Shown: one piece after another, positions 8,566 through 16,710 of the stretch
How positions within the stretch are numbered: position 1 is the stretch's first letter
Layout of the letters: every line of letters starts with the position of its first letter
Assembly: GCA_903845215.1 (NCBI GenBank)
Contig: CAIMWI010000080.1
Span: 1 to 37,344, forward strand
Direction of reading: 5' to 3'
DNA from: an uncultured Rhodobacterales bacterium
Lineage (GTDB): Bacteria > Pseudomonadota > Alphaproteobacteria > Rhodobacterales > Rhodobacteraceae
DNA length: 37,344 bases
Translations under genes and position numbers: made by a program
Notes under the pieces: generated by a model
Database searches by the model: none
Told to the model about the DNA's origin: nothing
The model's input: the letters and a program-made list of their open reading frames with translations, nothing else

Positions 8566-9504
8566 ATGGGCGAAAAGCGGCACAGCAAGGTTTTGATCAT
8601 CGGCTCTGGCCCGGCAGGGTATACGGCGGCGGTTTATGCCGCGCGCGCCATGCTAAACCCGATTTTGGTGCAGGGCCTGACCCCGGGCGGCCAGTTGACC
8701 ATTACCACAGAGGTGGAAAATTGGCCCGGTGACAGCCATGTCCAAGGCCCTGATCTGATGGTGCGCATGGAAGAGCACGCCCGCGCGATGGGGGCCGAAG
8801 TGATCTCGGACTATATAACCCAGCTTGATCTGCAAAACCGCCCCTTTACCGCGCTGTCGGACAGTGGCGTCACGTATACCGCCGATGCCGTGATCTTGGC
8901 GACGGGTGCGCAAGCCAAATGGCTGGGCTTGCCCTCTGAGGAAAAGTTCAAGGGCTTTGGTGTTTCGGCCTGTGCCACCTGCGATGGGTTCTTTTACCGC
9001 GGCAAAGAGGTCGTCGTGATTGGCGGCGGCAATACTGCCGTAGAAGAGGCGCTGTTCTTGACCAATTTCGCCACCAAAGTCACGCTTATCCACCGCCGTG
9101 ACAGTCTGCGCGCCGAAAAGATCATGCAAGACAGGCTGTTCAAACATCCCAAGATCCAGCTGGTTTGGAATTCCGAAGTGACCGAGGTTTTGGGCACCGA
9201 AGCCCCCACATCGGTCACCGCGGTGCGGACCCGTAACCTTGTGACGGGAGAGATGGCCGATATCCCCTGCCATGGCTTTTTTGTGGCCATTGGCCATGCC
9301 CCGGCTTCTGAGTTGGTGAAAGATCAGTTGCCCCTGCACAACGGCGGCTATGTGCAAGTCGAAGCGGGCAGCACCCGCACAGCCATTGCCGGCGTCTTTG
9401 CAGCGGGTGATTTGACCGACCATATCTATCGGCAAGCTGTCACCAGCGCTGGCATGGGCTGTATGGCGGCCTTAGACGCTGAGCGCTGGTTGTCGGGCCA
9501 TTAA
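8566..9504 (+). CDS. trxB: Thioredoxin-disulfide reductase
   Basis: 312-residue flavoprotein that passes electrons from NADPH through FAD and a redox disulfide to thioredoxin in the cytosol. Seen: the FAD-binding motif [17 protein letters not shown] near residues 11-27, [19 protein letters not shown], the active-site CATC in [11 protein letters not shown], the NADPH motif [12 protein letters not shown], and the C-terminal FAD segment [21 protein letters not shown]. Length fits the low-molecular-weight class. The ATG at 8566 (MGEKRHSK) is the start that gives the normal N-terminus; in-frame sequence upstream overlaps the divergent promoter region and is not coding-like. Divergent from the AsnC-type regulator. 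Confidence 0.97.
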   Translation: MGEKRHSKVLIIGSGPAGYTAAVYAARAMLNPILVQGLTPGGQLTITTEVENWPGDSHVQGPDLMVRMEEHARAMGAEVISDYITQLDLQNRPFTALSDSGVTYTADAVILATGAQAKWLGLPSEEKFKGFGVSACATCDGFFYRGKEVVVIGGGNTAVEEALFLTNFATKVTLIHRRDSLRAEKIMQDRLFKHPKIQLVWNSEVTEVLGTEAPTSVTAVRTRNLVTGEMADIPCHGFFVAIGHAPASELVKDQLPLHNGGYVQVEAGSTRTAIAGVFAAGDLTDHIYRQAVTSAGMGCMAALDAERWLSGH

Positions 9505-9720
9505 GCAAAGGACGGTATCGCGCCCAATCGTGCGGGTTGGGAACTGCTTTCGCAAGTCACGGCTTTGGCAGAAAAGACGACCGCTTTTGCGGCTTTAGGC
9601 GGGCAAATTGGACCTTTTTCCTGAAAATTGCCTGCATTCTCTTGATTTAACCGCCGCTCGGCGCGACAAGCCACCCTGTCCAAGCCCCAAGCGGCCCCTG
9701 ACCTTATAAGTGAGAGAACG
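9505..9720. other. Intergenic region between trxB and sat/cysC
   Basis: 216 bases without a convincing gene; a minus-strand reading of 75 codons here shows no family features. A small CCGC-TTTT-GCGG hairpin (9581-9592) could be a remnant terminator. TATAAG at 9705-9710 could be a -10 box, but it would leave a very short leader and has no matching -35. No known riboswitch was recognised. Confidence 0.4.
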
Positions 9721-11427
9721 ATGTCCATTTCAAACCACGCCCCTATTCCCGAGTTGTTTGTCGCGGCCGATCAACGCCAGCGCCTGAAGTCTGAGGCGGG
9801 GTTGATGCCGTCTTGGGATTTGACGCCACGGCAGGCCTGCGATCTAGAGCTTTTGATGAATGGCGGATTTTTCCCGCTGCAAGGGTTCAACTCGCAAGCC
9901 GATTATGACGGTGTGGTTGATGGGATGCGATTGGCTGATGGCACGTTGTGGCCGATGCCCATCACGCTGGATGTGTCTGAAAAATTCTCTGAAGGTTTGG
10001 CCATTGGCACCCGCATTGCGCTGCGCGATGCGGAAGGTGTGATCTTGGCCATCATGACCGTGACGGACAAATGGGTGCCAGACAAAGCCCGTGAAGCCGC
10101 CAAAGTGTTTGGCGCGGATGATCAGGCCCATCCGGCGGTGCATTACCTGCACAATATAGCTGGCCCCGTCTATCTGGGTGGGCCCATTGAAGGCTTGCAA
10201 GCCCCAGTCCACTACGATTTCAAAGGCCGCCGCGACACGCCCAACGAGTTGCAGGCCTATTTCAAAAAGCTGGGCTGGGAAAAGGTGGTGGCCTTTCAAA
10301 CCCGCAACCCCCTGCACCGCGCCCATCAAGAACTGACCTTCCGCGCCGCGCGCGAAGCGCAGGCTAATCTGCTGATCCATCCCGTGGTGGGCATGACCAA
10401 ACCGGGCGATGTTGATCATTTCACCCGCGTGCGCTGCTATGAAGCGGTGTTGGACAAATACCCGCAATCAACCACAGCGATGAGCCTGTTGAACCTTGCC
10501 ATGCGCATGGCTGGCCCGCGTGAGGCTGTCTGGCACGGCCTGATCCGGCGCAATCACGGCGTGACACACTTTATCGTCGGCCGCGATCATGCAGGCCCTG
10601 GCAAAAACAGCGCGGGTCAGGATTTTTACGGCCCCTACGATGCCCAAACCCTGTTCACCCAATATGAATCCGAAATCGGCGTGAAAATGGTCGACTTCAA
10701 GCATATGGTCTATGTGCAAGAACGCGCCAGCTATTTCCCCGCCAACGAGGTGCCCGAAGGCTGCACCACCTTGGACATTTCGGGCACCGAACTGCGCCGC
10801 CGCCTGCGCGAGGGCTTGGATATTCCCGAATGGTTTTCGTTCCCTGAAGTGGTGACGCAATTGCGCAAGACCTCTCCGGCGCGGGATAAACAGGGATTTA
10901 CAGTGTTTTTCACCGGCCTGTCCGGTTCAGGCAAATCCACCGTGGCCAATGCGCTGATGGTCAAACTGATGGAGATGGGCGGACGCCCTGTCACCCTGCT
11001 GGATGGCGACGTGGTGCGCAAGCACCTGTCCAGCGAACTTGGATTTTCCAAAGAGCACCGCGATATCAACATCAAACGGATCGGCTACGTCGCCTCTGAA
11101 ATCACCAAGAACGGCGGCATCGCCATCTGTGCGCCCATTGCCCCCTATACCGCCACCCGCCGCGCCGTGCGCGAGATGATCGAAAGCTACGGGGCCTTTA
11201 TCGAGGTGCATGTGGCGACCTCACTCGAGGAATGCGAACGGCGCGACCGCAAGGGCCTGTATAAACTGGCGCGCGAAGGCAAGATCAAAGAGTTCACCGG
11301 CATTTCTGACCCATACGAGGCCCCGACCAAGGCCGAACTTGTGCTGGATACGGAAGGTGTCGAGGTGGATCATTGCGCCCACCAAGTGATCTTGAAACTG
11401 GAAAGCTTGGGCCTGCTGAAGGCCTAA
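9721..11427 (+). CDS. Bifunctional sulfate adenylyltransferase / adenylylsulfate kinase
   Basis: 568-residue two-domain enzyme making PAPS from sulfate: ATP + sulfate to APS + PPi, then APS + ATP to PAPS. The N-terminal ATP sulfurylase domain (about residues 1-385) carries FQTRNPLHRAHQEL (T/QxxN-P-x-HRAH active site) and GRDHAGPGKN. The C-terminal APS kinase domain (from about residue 395) starts with the P-loop GLSGSGKST and has LDGDVVRKHL and the lid-region RDRKGLYKLAREGKIKEFTG. The fusion replaces CysD/CysN and a separate CysC, and is common in Rhodobacterales. A weak GAGA precedes the ATG. It ends at a strong 14-bp hairpin. Confidence 0.96.
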   Translation: MSISNHAPIPELFVAADQRQRLKSEAGLMPSWDLTPRQACDLELLMNGGFFPLQGFNSQADYDGVVDGMRLADGTLWPMPITLDVSEKFSEGLAIGTRIALRDAEGVILAIMTVTDKWVPDKAREAAKVFGADDQAHPAVHYLHNIAGPVYLGGPIEGLQAPVHYDFKGRRDTPNELQAYFKKLGWEKVVAFQTRNPLHRAHQELTFRAAREAQANLLIHPVVGMTKPGDVDHFTRVRCYEAVLDKYPQSTTAMSLLNLAMRMAGPREAVWHGLIRRNHGVTHFIVGRDHAGPGKNSAGQDFYGPYDAQTLFTQYESEIGVKMVDFKHMVYVQERASYFPANEVPEGCTTLDISGTELRRRLREGLDIPEWFSFPEVVTQLRKTSPARDKQGFTVFFTGLSGSGKSTVANALMVKLMEMGGRPVTLLDGDVVRKHLSSELGFSKEHRDINIKRIGYVASEITKNGGIAICAPIAPYTATRRAVREMIESYGAFIEVHVATSLEECERRDRKGLYKLAREGKIKEFTGISDPYEAPTKAELVLDTEGVEVDHCAHQVILKLESLGLLKA

Positions 11428-11451
11428 GACCCGGCCCTCTACCTTCAAAAT

Positions 11452-11490
11452 ACCAACGCCGCCCCAAATAGGGGGCGGCGTTGGTGCTTT
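11452..11490. terminator. Bidirectional terminator between sat/cysC and b561-like gene
   Basis: Perfect 14-bp stem (11452-11465 and 11472-11485; arm ACCAACGCCGCCCC) with six-base loop. GCTTTT follows on the plus strand and ATTTTG on the minus strand, so it can end transcripts from both convergent genes. Confidence 0.88.
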
Positions 11491-11501
11491 TGGCGGTGCC
11501 G

Positions 11502-11985
11502 TTAGCGCAGAGGGCTGATCTTGGACAGCACTTTGTCGCCCAAAACATAATGGTGAAAAATAGCCATGCCAGCATGGCCCAAGATCAAGAGCATCAGTCC
11601 ATTCATCACCAGCACTTGCAGACCGCCTGTGCTGTTGGTCATGCCAGACCATGTGATGGCCCCCAAAGCCGGCACAGCCAACATCACCGCACAAAGCACC
11701 CAATGCCCGATGTCGGCCGCACGTTGGGCCAAGGTTGGCTGTTCTGTCGTCTTGGGTGCACCGGTCACAAAGCGCACGGTCAAGCGCGCCACGACCAACA
11801 CAAGCAACAAAGTTCCCGCCCAGATTTGCCAAACAGGTACAAGACCAATGACAGGCTCTCCCGCAAGATGGGCGTCAAGCACCCCACATGCCTTCAGAGA
11901 AAAAAGAATTGGCAGCGATCAGACCGGCGGTTGCCCAACGCAATCCAATTTGAAGCACGCTGAAAGACGTCTTGGATGCCACCAT
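11502..11985 (-). pseudogene. Cytochrome b561-like membrane protein, frameshifted, heme ligands mostly lost
   Basis: Two reading frames together make a four-helix b561-like protein of about 160 residues. The upstream frame (11985 to stop at 11875) begins MVASKTSFSVLQIGLRW and holds helix 1. The downstream frame (to 11502) holds helices 2-4, ending in GHAGMAIFHHYVLGDKVL. The break lies at a run of four C (plus strand, 11882-11885): removing one base joins the frames. Compared with Escherichia coli CybB as I recall it, the helix-1 ligand in LQISIHW is Arg here (LQIGLRW), and helix-2 and early helix-4 ligand positions are Gln; only the His of GHAG remains. So it is a decaying or repurposed family member. 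A GTG at 11882 could still start the 126-residue remainder. A one-base sequencing error would also explain the frameshift, but not the ligand changes. Confidence 0.75.
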
Positions 11986-12151
11986 GACGTCCGCGTGTTG
12001 AAAGCCAAAGGTTTAAAGATCAACCTTGGCAGTATATCCCCAAAGATAGCAGAATTGCAGCAAAGGGCCGAACGGGGATGTGATTAAAGGCTGCGGCCCC
12101 AATGGTTTCAGGATTAGGCCCGGCTAGGACGTCAGGGTCAAAGCCCTTCGC

Positions 12152-12418
12152 TTAGTGGACAAAGACCGGCGCCATGTCATGTTCACGCGCCAAGGCAAAA
12201 GCCAGCCCGCGATCTGCCACCAAAGCCACGCGCGCGCCGTCTGGGCGGTGCATGGAATACAAGGTTTCGATGCCCTCTGCCTCTCGCTGCAGATCAAGGG
12301 GAAGGTCGGCCACCAGAACCGGGCGGATGTAGACCATAGAAGACCACGCCTCAGCACCGGCGGCTGCGGTCACGTCCGGCAGGGGGGCTGGTTCCAGCGG
12401 CTTTGAATTCGGGCGCAT
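12152..12418 (-). CDS. DUF1150 family protein
   Basis: 88-residue protein of a conserved alphaproteobacterial family with no known biochemical function. The family-typical pattern is VYIRPVLVADLP, then GIETLYSMHRPDGARVALVADR, then GLAFALAREHDMAPVFVH. It lies one base after the hsp20 stop codon, the usual partner, and shares its transcript and heat-shock-like promoter. A role linked to small-heat-shock chaperone function is inferred only from that persistent linkage. No membrane segments or signal peptide. Confidence 0.88.
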   Translation of the reverse strand: MRPNSKPLEPAPLPDVTAAAGAEAWSSMVYIRPVLVADLPLDLQREAEGIETLYSMHRPDGARVALVADRGLAFALAREHDMAPVFVH

Positions 12419-12419
12419 G

Positions 12420-12833
12420 TTATGGCCTTCCTATGCGAATGGTTTGAACCACAGTTTCGGGTGCTTGCCTGCGCAGGTCTATGTGCAATAGGCCGTGGTC
12501 CAGATCGGCGCCGCCGACCTCGACCCCGTCAGCTAGAACAAAGCTGCGTTGAAAGGCGCGACCAGCGATGCCCCGATGCAGATAGACCCGCTCGCCTGTA
12601 TCTTCGGCCTGTCGGCCCCGCACGACCAGTTGGCGGTCTTCCACGGTAATCTGCAGGTCTTGATCGCGAAACCCGGCTACGGCCAAGGTAATCCGGTACG
12701 TGGTTTCAGAAGTGGCTTCAATGTTGAAGGGCGGGTAGCCCTCGCTTGCGGTCTTGGCGGTGCGTTCGACCAAGCGTTCCAGTTGTTCAAAACCCAAAAG
12801 ATAGGGATGGGCGCCAAAAGTCAGTTTCGTCAT
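12420..12833 (-). CDS. Small heat-shock protein, Hsp20 / alpha-crystallin family
   Basis: 137-residue ATP-independent holdase chaperone. The alpha-crystallin domain spans about residues 35-125: YPPFNIEATSETTYRITLAVAGF, then LQITVEDRQLVVRGRQ, then RGIAGRAFQRSFVLADGVEV and LDHGLLHIDL (pieces shown are parts of the domain). Two in-frame ATGs occur; 12833 (MTKLTFGAHPYLLG) is preferred because AAGGA lies seven bases before it but only one base before the ATG at 12839. It is first in the hsp20-DUF1150 pair behind an RpoH-like promoter at 12899-12927. Confidence 0.95.
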   Translation of the reverse strand: MTKLTFGAHPYLLGFEQLERLVERTAKTASEGYPPFNIEATSETTYRITLAVAGFRDQDLQITVEDRQLVVRGRQAEDTGERVYLHRGIAGRAFQRSFVLADGVEVGGADLDHGLLHIDLRRQAPETVVQTIRIGRP

Positions 12834-12898
12834 GGTCATGTCCTTATGGGAAGCGACATTTGCAGGTTCGGCCCCAAAGGCACCGTTCCCTTAACCAA

Positions 12899-12927
12899 AT
12901 ATGGGGTGGTCCGTTCAGGGCTGCAAG
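12899..12927 (-). promoter_or_regulatory. RpoH (sigma-32)-like heat-shock promoter for hsp20-DUF1150
   Basis: On the minus strand CTTGCAG (12927-12921) is followed after 14 bases by CCCCATAT (12906-12899). This fits the sigma-32 consensus CTTGAAA-N(12-14)-CCCATnT. The predicted start lies about 60 bases before the hsp20 start codon. The position upstream of a small heat-shock gene supports the call. Confidence 0.7.
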
Positions 12928-13033
12928 GGGCCGAGATGTGACAGCACACTTCAGGCTTGGCTGTTGGCGCAAAATTTTTCGCGGTTTTGGTGGAATTTTC
13001 TCCGATGGGGCGCGAATCGTTGTAAAGAGATTT

Positions 13034-13279
13034 ATGAACACCTTCTTGCGTGACCCCGATATGAATGCCTCCAACGAACTGAATTTGAAGGACTTGCTGC
13101 GCATCAAGCTGGATGTTCTAAGGCGTGCGCATCGCGATTTGGACGCCGCTGTCGAGGCCTTAGAAATGTCGGGTCGCCCCGATCAACTGGGCTTGCGGCG
13201 GCTTAAAAAGCAAAAGCTGGCGCTTAAAGATCAGATCGTGAAGATCGAAGATGATTTGATCCCCGATATCATTGCTTGA
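13034..13279 (+). CDS. YdcH-like DUF465 protein
   Basis: Small (81 residues) charged, helical protein of the DUF465/YdcH family, function unknown. The typical sequence is LKDLLRIKLDVLRRAHRDLDAAV, then QLGLRRLKKQKLALKDQIVKIEDDLIPDIIA in continuation (given here in parts), with heptad-like Leu spacing that suggests a two-helix coiled coil. I prefer the ATG at 13034 because AAAGAGA precedes it closely. The family-conserved part begins at the ATG at 13061, which has no visible Shine-Dalgarno; a 72-residue product from there is the alternative. Divergent from hsp20. Confidence 0.85.
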   Translation: MNTFLRDPDMNASNELNLKDLLRIKLDVLRRAHRDLDAAVEALEMSGRPDQLGLRRLKKQKLALKDQIVKIEDDLIPDIIA

Positions 13280-13356
13280 TATTTGGTTGACCGACCCTTT
13301 TGCGTTGCATGGGTGATGCCCTTGGCGGGAATGTTTGGGCCCGCAGGAAAGCGGCA

Positions 13357-13397
13357 GGGGTGGCTTGCCCCCTTGCGTGGCTCGGTGTAACCCACGC
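13357..13397 (+). promoter_or_regulatory. Two stem-loops in the region before purE
   Basis: Between the DUF465 gene and purE are a GGGG-TGGCTTG-CCCC hairpin (13357-13371) and a GCGTGG / CCACGC hairpin (13375-13380 with 13392-13397). The second ends about ten bases before the purE Shine-Dalgarno GGAGG. Neither has a U-tract. I recognise no known riboswitch; a structured purE leader or weak terminators are both possible. Confidence 0.35.
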
Positions 13398-13417
13398 TTT
13401 GAACAGCGGAGGTGCCC

Positions 13418-13903
13418 ATGGGCGTTCTGGTCGGGATCATCATGGGCAGTCAGTCGGATTGGCCGACCATGCAAGAAGCAGCCTTGGTTCTGGACGAACT
13501 TGGCATTGCCTATGAGGTCAAGATCGTCTCGGCCCACCGCACGCCGGATCGTTTGTGGGCTTATGGCACAAGTGCTGTCAGCCGTGGGTTGCAGGTGATT
13601 GTGGCTGGGGCGGGCGGGGCTGCGCATTTGCCCGGGATGATGGCATCAAAGACGCGGGTTCCCGTGATTGGGGTGCCGATCCAAACCAAGGCATTGGCGG
13701 GTGTGGACAGCCTGTATTCCATCGTGCAGATGCCAAAAGGCTATCCGGTGGCCACGATGGCCATTGGTGCGGCGGGGGCCGCCAATGCGGGTTTGCTGGC
13801 GGCCGGGATCTTGGCATTGCAAGATGCGGCCTTGGCCCAAAGGTTAGAGGCGTGGCGGGCGGCGCTATCTGACTCGATCCCAGAGGAGCCCCGTGATGAG
13901 TGA
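13418..13903 (+). CDS. purE: N5-carboxyaminoimidazole ribonucleotide mutase
   Basis: 161-residue cytosolic class I PurE converting N5-CAIR to CAIR in de novo purine synthesis. The N-terminal [12 protein letters not shown] and the [10 protein letters not shown] loop are the family's nucleotide/active-site motifs (catalytic His in SAHR), with [15 protein letters not shown] and PVIGVPI following. The ATG at 13418 is chosen over GTG 13412, since GGAGG lies at proper spacing before it. It overlaps purK by eight bases, and the two enzymes act in consecutive steps. Confidence 0.97.
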   Translation: MGVLVGIIMGSQSDWPTMQEAALVLDELGIAYEVKIVSAHRTPDRLWAYGTSAVSRGLQVIVAGAGGAAHLPGMMASKTRVPVIGVPIQTKALAGVDSLYSIVQMPKGYPVATMAIGAAGAANAGLLAAGILALQDAALAQRLEAWRAALSDSIPEEPRDE

Positions 13904-14963
13904 GCTTCCCTCTGGCGCAACGATCGGTATTTTGGGCGGCGGTCAGTTGGGCCGTATGCTGGCCATGGCTGCGGCGCGTTTGGGCTTTCGCACTCATATC
14001 TACGAACCCATGGCCAACCCGCCTGCCGCCGATGTTGCCCATGCGGTTAGCACAGCGCCTTATGACGACTTGGCGGCGTTGCGCGCTTTTGCCATGGCCG
14101 TCGATGTGATCACCTATGAATTCGAGAATATCCCAACCGCCGCCCTAGACCTGCTAGAGACCCTTAAGCCCATTCGCCCAAGCCGGCAGGCCCTAGCCAC
14201 AGCACAGGACCGCTTGCTGGAGAAGACCTTTCTGACTGGCCTTGGCATCGCATGCGCCCCCTATGCCGCCGTGGCCAAAGCTCAGGATCTGGACCGGGCG
14301 ATTGTAGCCATTGGCACGCCCTCCATCTTGAAGACCACGCGTCTGGGCTATGACGGCAAGGGCCAGATGCGCCTGATGTCGCCCGCCGATGCCCCGGCCG
14401 CCAAAGCGGCGTTGCGGCAGGAAAGCGTCTTGGAGGGGTTCGTCGACTTTAGCCACGAAGTCTCGGTCATCGCGGCGCGCGGTCTGGACGGATCGGTCGC
14501 GTGTTATGATCCGGGCGAGAATGTCCACGTTGACGGGATTTTGCGCACCACCACTGTGCCTGCGCGGCTAACAGGCAGCCAGCGCACCGATGCCGTTTTG
14601 ATGGCCGCCCGCATCTTGACCGCATTGGACTATGTCGGGGTTCTAGGCCTTGAGCTTTTCGTGACGCCGCAAGGCCTGATCGCCAATGAAATTGCGCCGC
14701 GGGTTCACAACTCGGGTCATTGGACACAAAATGGCTGTGCGGTGGACCAGTTCGAACAGCACATCCGCGCCATCACGGGTTGGCCCTTGGGCGATGGCAG
14801 CCGCCATTCGGATGTGGTGATGGAAAACCTGATTGGCGACGACATCCTGCGCGTCCCCAAAATTGCCCAAGAAGCGGGGGCTGCTTTGCACCTTTACGGC
14901 AAGCTTGTGGCCAGGCCCGGGCGAAAGATGGGCCATGTGAACCGGATCAAATCTGGCAAATAG
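13896..14963 (+). CDS. purK: N5-carboxyaminoimidazole ribonucleotide synthase
   Basis: 355-residue ATP-grasp enzyme: AIR + ATP + bicarbonate to N5-CAIR, feeding PurE. Visible: the N-terminal [17 protein letters not shown] motif, ITYEFENIP, the ATP-grasp lysine segment [13 protein letters not shown], and the metal-binding [14 protein letters not shown]. Length and order are normal. The ATG at 13896 lies inside the purE end with GAGGAG before it, indicating translational coupling. The gene is convergent with the SH3-like gene, with 32 bases between them. Confidence 0.97.
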   Translation: MSELPSGATIGILGGGQLGRMLAMAAARLGFRTHIYEPMANPPAADVAHAVSTAPYDDLAALRAFAMAVDVITYEFENIPTAALDLLETLKPIRPSRQALATAQDRLLEKTFLTGLGIACAPYAAVAKAQDLDRAIVAIGTPSILKTTRLGYDGKGQMRLMSPADAPAAKAALRQESVLEGFVDFSHEVSVIAARGLDGSVACYDPGENVHVDGILRTTTVPARLTGSQRTDAVLMAARILTALDYVGVLGLELFVTPQGLIANEIAPRVHNSGHWTQNGCAVDQFEQHIRAITGWPLGDGSRHSDVVMENLIGDDILRVPKIAQEAGAALHLYGKLVARPGRKMGHVNRIKSGK

Positions 14964-14995
14964 CACGCCTGACTGCCGCACAGGGAAAGTTGCGT

Positions 14996-15586
14996 TTAGG
15001 GATAAACCTCGCCTGCTTTCACGCCCCACAGCGCCGTTTGCGGCATCCAGCCCTTTTCACCTTCGATCGAAACGCGGCACCAATCGGGGATACATTCCAC
15101 CAACTTGCCCACAACGCCCGCTTCAGACTGATAAAGCACCGCAGATGACGGATCGGGCATGGCATAGGCCTGCGCCATGTCTTGCACGACCAAAACAGAC
15201 CGCACCCCCGACAAAAGGGAATAGTGAATCCAGCCGCCTGCGCCATCTACGTCTTCGACACGCCGCCAGTGTTCGTATTCGGCGGTCACCTTCAAAGGCA
15301 TGCCCGAGCGGGTGAAAACCCAGTCGATCATATGTGTAAGGCCCGGTCCGCGCCGCGCGTTTCCCTCAGAGCCCTTCAGGCTGACAAAGCGCGGAATGGG
15401 CAGACTGGTGACAGCCCCGATGTTGGGATCGCGCGGCGGGGCAGTTTTGTTTCCCCCCGCCGCATTTGGGGCAGGGGCAGATTCGACCTTTTCTTCAAGC
15501 GCTGCACTGCCGTCTTGCGCGAAAGCCGGGCTCATGGCCCCCAAGGACCATGCCAAAAGCCCTATTGCACCAATCCATGCGTTCAT
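14996..15586 (-). CDS. Secreted SH3-like (bacterial SH3) domain protein
   Basis: 196-residue predicted periplasmic protein. The N-terminus MNAWIGAIGLLAWSLGAM followed by SPAFAQ is a Sec signal peptide with a cleavage site after AFA. A Pro/Ala/Asn linker comes next (about residues 30-55). Two SH3-like repeats follow: one around FVSLKGSEGNARRGPGL to WIHYSLLSG, and one around YAMPDPSSAVLYQSEAG to WCRVSIEGEKGWMP. Such domains may bind cell-wall peptides or ligands; the target is unknown. The ATG at 15586 is set by the signal peptide; the open frame continues far upstream without family features. It is divergent from the 2-hydroxyacid dehydrogenase. Confidence 0.88.
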   Translation of the reverse strand: MNAWIGAIGLLAWSLGAMSPAFAQDGSAALEEKVESAPAPNAAGGNKTAPPRDPNIGAVTSLPIPRFVSLKGSEGNARRGPGLTHMIDWVFTRSGMPLKVTAEYEHWRRVEDVDGAGGWIHYSLLSGVRSVLVVQDMAQAYAMPDPSSAVLYQSEAGVVGKLVECIPDWCRVSIEGEKGWMPQTALWGVKAGEVYP

Positions 15587-15717
15587 TGCTGTTCTGCCCG
15601 ATGCGCCTGCGTCTTGTTGGGTGTGCGCAAGGCCTTGGGCCTTTGTGCACTTGTGCCTTGTGACACTTGGCGTCACTTTGGCATCAAAGTGGCGATTTGG
15701 AAAGAGAAGGAACAAGC

Positions 15718-16701
15718 ATGGGCCAAGGACGTTTGCTGGTCGTGGTGACGCGCCATTTGCCGCCCGTGGTGGAAACGCGTCTGAAGGAATTGTTTGATGT
15801 CGAGTTGCGTGACCCCGACACCGTGATGAGCCGCGACGAGATGGCAGATGCCATGGCGCGCTGCGATGTGCTGGTGCCCACGATCTGCGACCGGATTGAT
15901 GCTGGGCTGATCGGTCAGGCGGGCGCTCGGCTAAAGTTGATCGCCAATTATGGCGCGGGGGTTGACCATATTGATGTGGCCACGGCGCGGGCGCGGGGGA
16001 TCTTGGTGTCCAACACGCCCGGCGTGACCACCGAAGACACCGCCGATATGACGATAGCGCTGATTTTGGGGCTGACACGCCGCATTCCCGAAGGCTTGGC
16101 CGCCATGCAAGCGGGGGAGTGGCAGGGGTGGTCGCCCATGGCCTTTCTGGGGGGGCGACTGGCGGGACGCAGGTTGGGCATTTTGGGCATGGGCCGCATC
16201 GGCCAAGCCGTTGCCCGCCGCGCACGGGCTTTTGGCTGCCAGATCCACTATCACAACCGCCGCCGTCTGCGCCCCGAGGTGGAGGCCGAGCTTGAGGCCA
16301 CCTATTGGGAAAGCCTTGACCAGATGGTGGCACGGATGGACATATTATCGATCAACTGCCCGCATACCCCGTCAACCTTTCACCTGATGAACGCGCGGCG
16401 GCTGAAATTGATGAAACCCTCGGCTGTGATCGTGAACACCTCGCGCGGAGAGGTGATCGATGAAAACGCCTTAACTCGTGGTTTGCGCGCCGGAGAGTTG
16501 GCTGGGGCAGGGTTGGATGTTTATGAAAATGGTCGCGTGAACCCGCGTCTAAAGGATCTGCCCAATGTCGTCTTGCTGCCCCATATGGGATCGGCCACGA
16601 TCGAGGGGCGCATCGAGATGGGCGAGAAAGTGATCATCAACATCAAGACCTTCGCTGATGGCCATCGGCCGCCCGATCAGGTCGTGCCGGGCATGCTTTA
16701 G
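15718..16701 (+). CDS. D-2-hydroxyacid dehydrogenase (glyoxylate/hydroxypyruvate reductase-like)
   Basis: 327-residue NAD(P)H-dependent dehydrogenase of the D-isomer-specific 2-hydroxyacid family, reducing 2-oxo acids such as glyoxylate or hydroxypyruvate. The substrate-side loop is NYGAGVDHIDV, the Rossmann motif LGILGMGRIGQAVARR (about residues 155-170). Catalytic Arg lies in NTSRGEVID, Glu in LDVYENGRVNP and His in LLPHMGSAT. The ATG at 15718 has GAAGGA six bases upstream. It shares a 130-base divergent region with the SH3-like gene and is convergent with the DadA-like gene, only nine bases apart. Exact substrate not determinable. Confidence 0.92.
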   Translation: MGQGRLLVVVTRHLPPVVETRLKELFDVELRDPDTVMSRDEMADAMARCDVLVPTICDRIDAGLIGQAGARLKLIANYGAGVDHIDVATARARGILVSNTPGVTTEDTADMTIALILGLTRRIPEGLAAMQAGEWQGWSPMAFLGGRLAGRRLGILGMGRIGQAVARRARAFGCQIHYHNRRRLRPEVEAELEATYWESLDQMVARMDILSINCPHTPSTFHLMNARRLKLMKPSAVIVNTSRGEVIDENALTRGLRAGELAGAGLDVYENGRVNPRLKDLPNVVLLPHMGSATIEGRIEMGEKVIINIKTFADGHRPPDQVVPGML

Positions 16702-16710
16702 GCGGCAAGC

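Noticed and set aside
9501..9728. 75-codon minus-strand reading between trxB and sat/cysC
   Set aside because: No family features, no Shine-Dalgarno, overlaps the sat/cysC start and the trxB end.
13280..13417. Purine riboswitch before purE
   Set aside because: The stems present do not match any riboswitch consensus I know.
15587..16333. N-terminal extension of the SH3-like protein
   Set aside because: The open frame is a shadow of the hydroxyacid dehydrogenase on the other strand; the signal peptide fixes the start at 15586.
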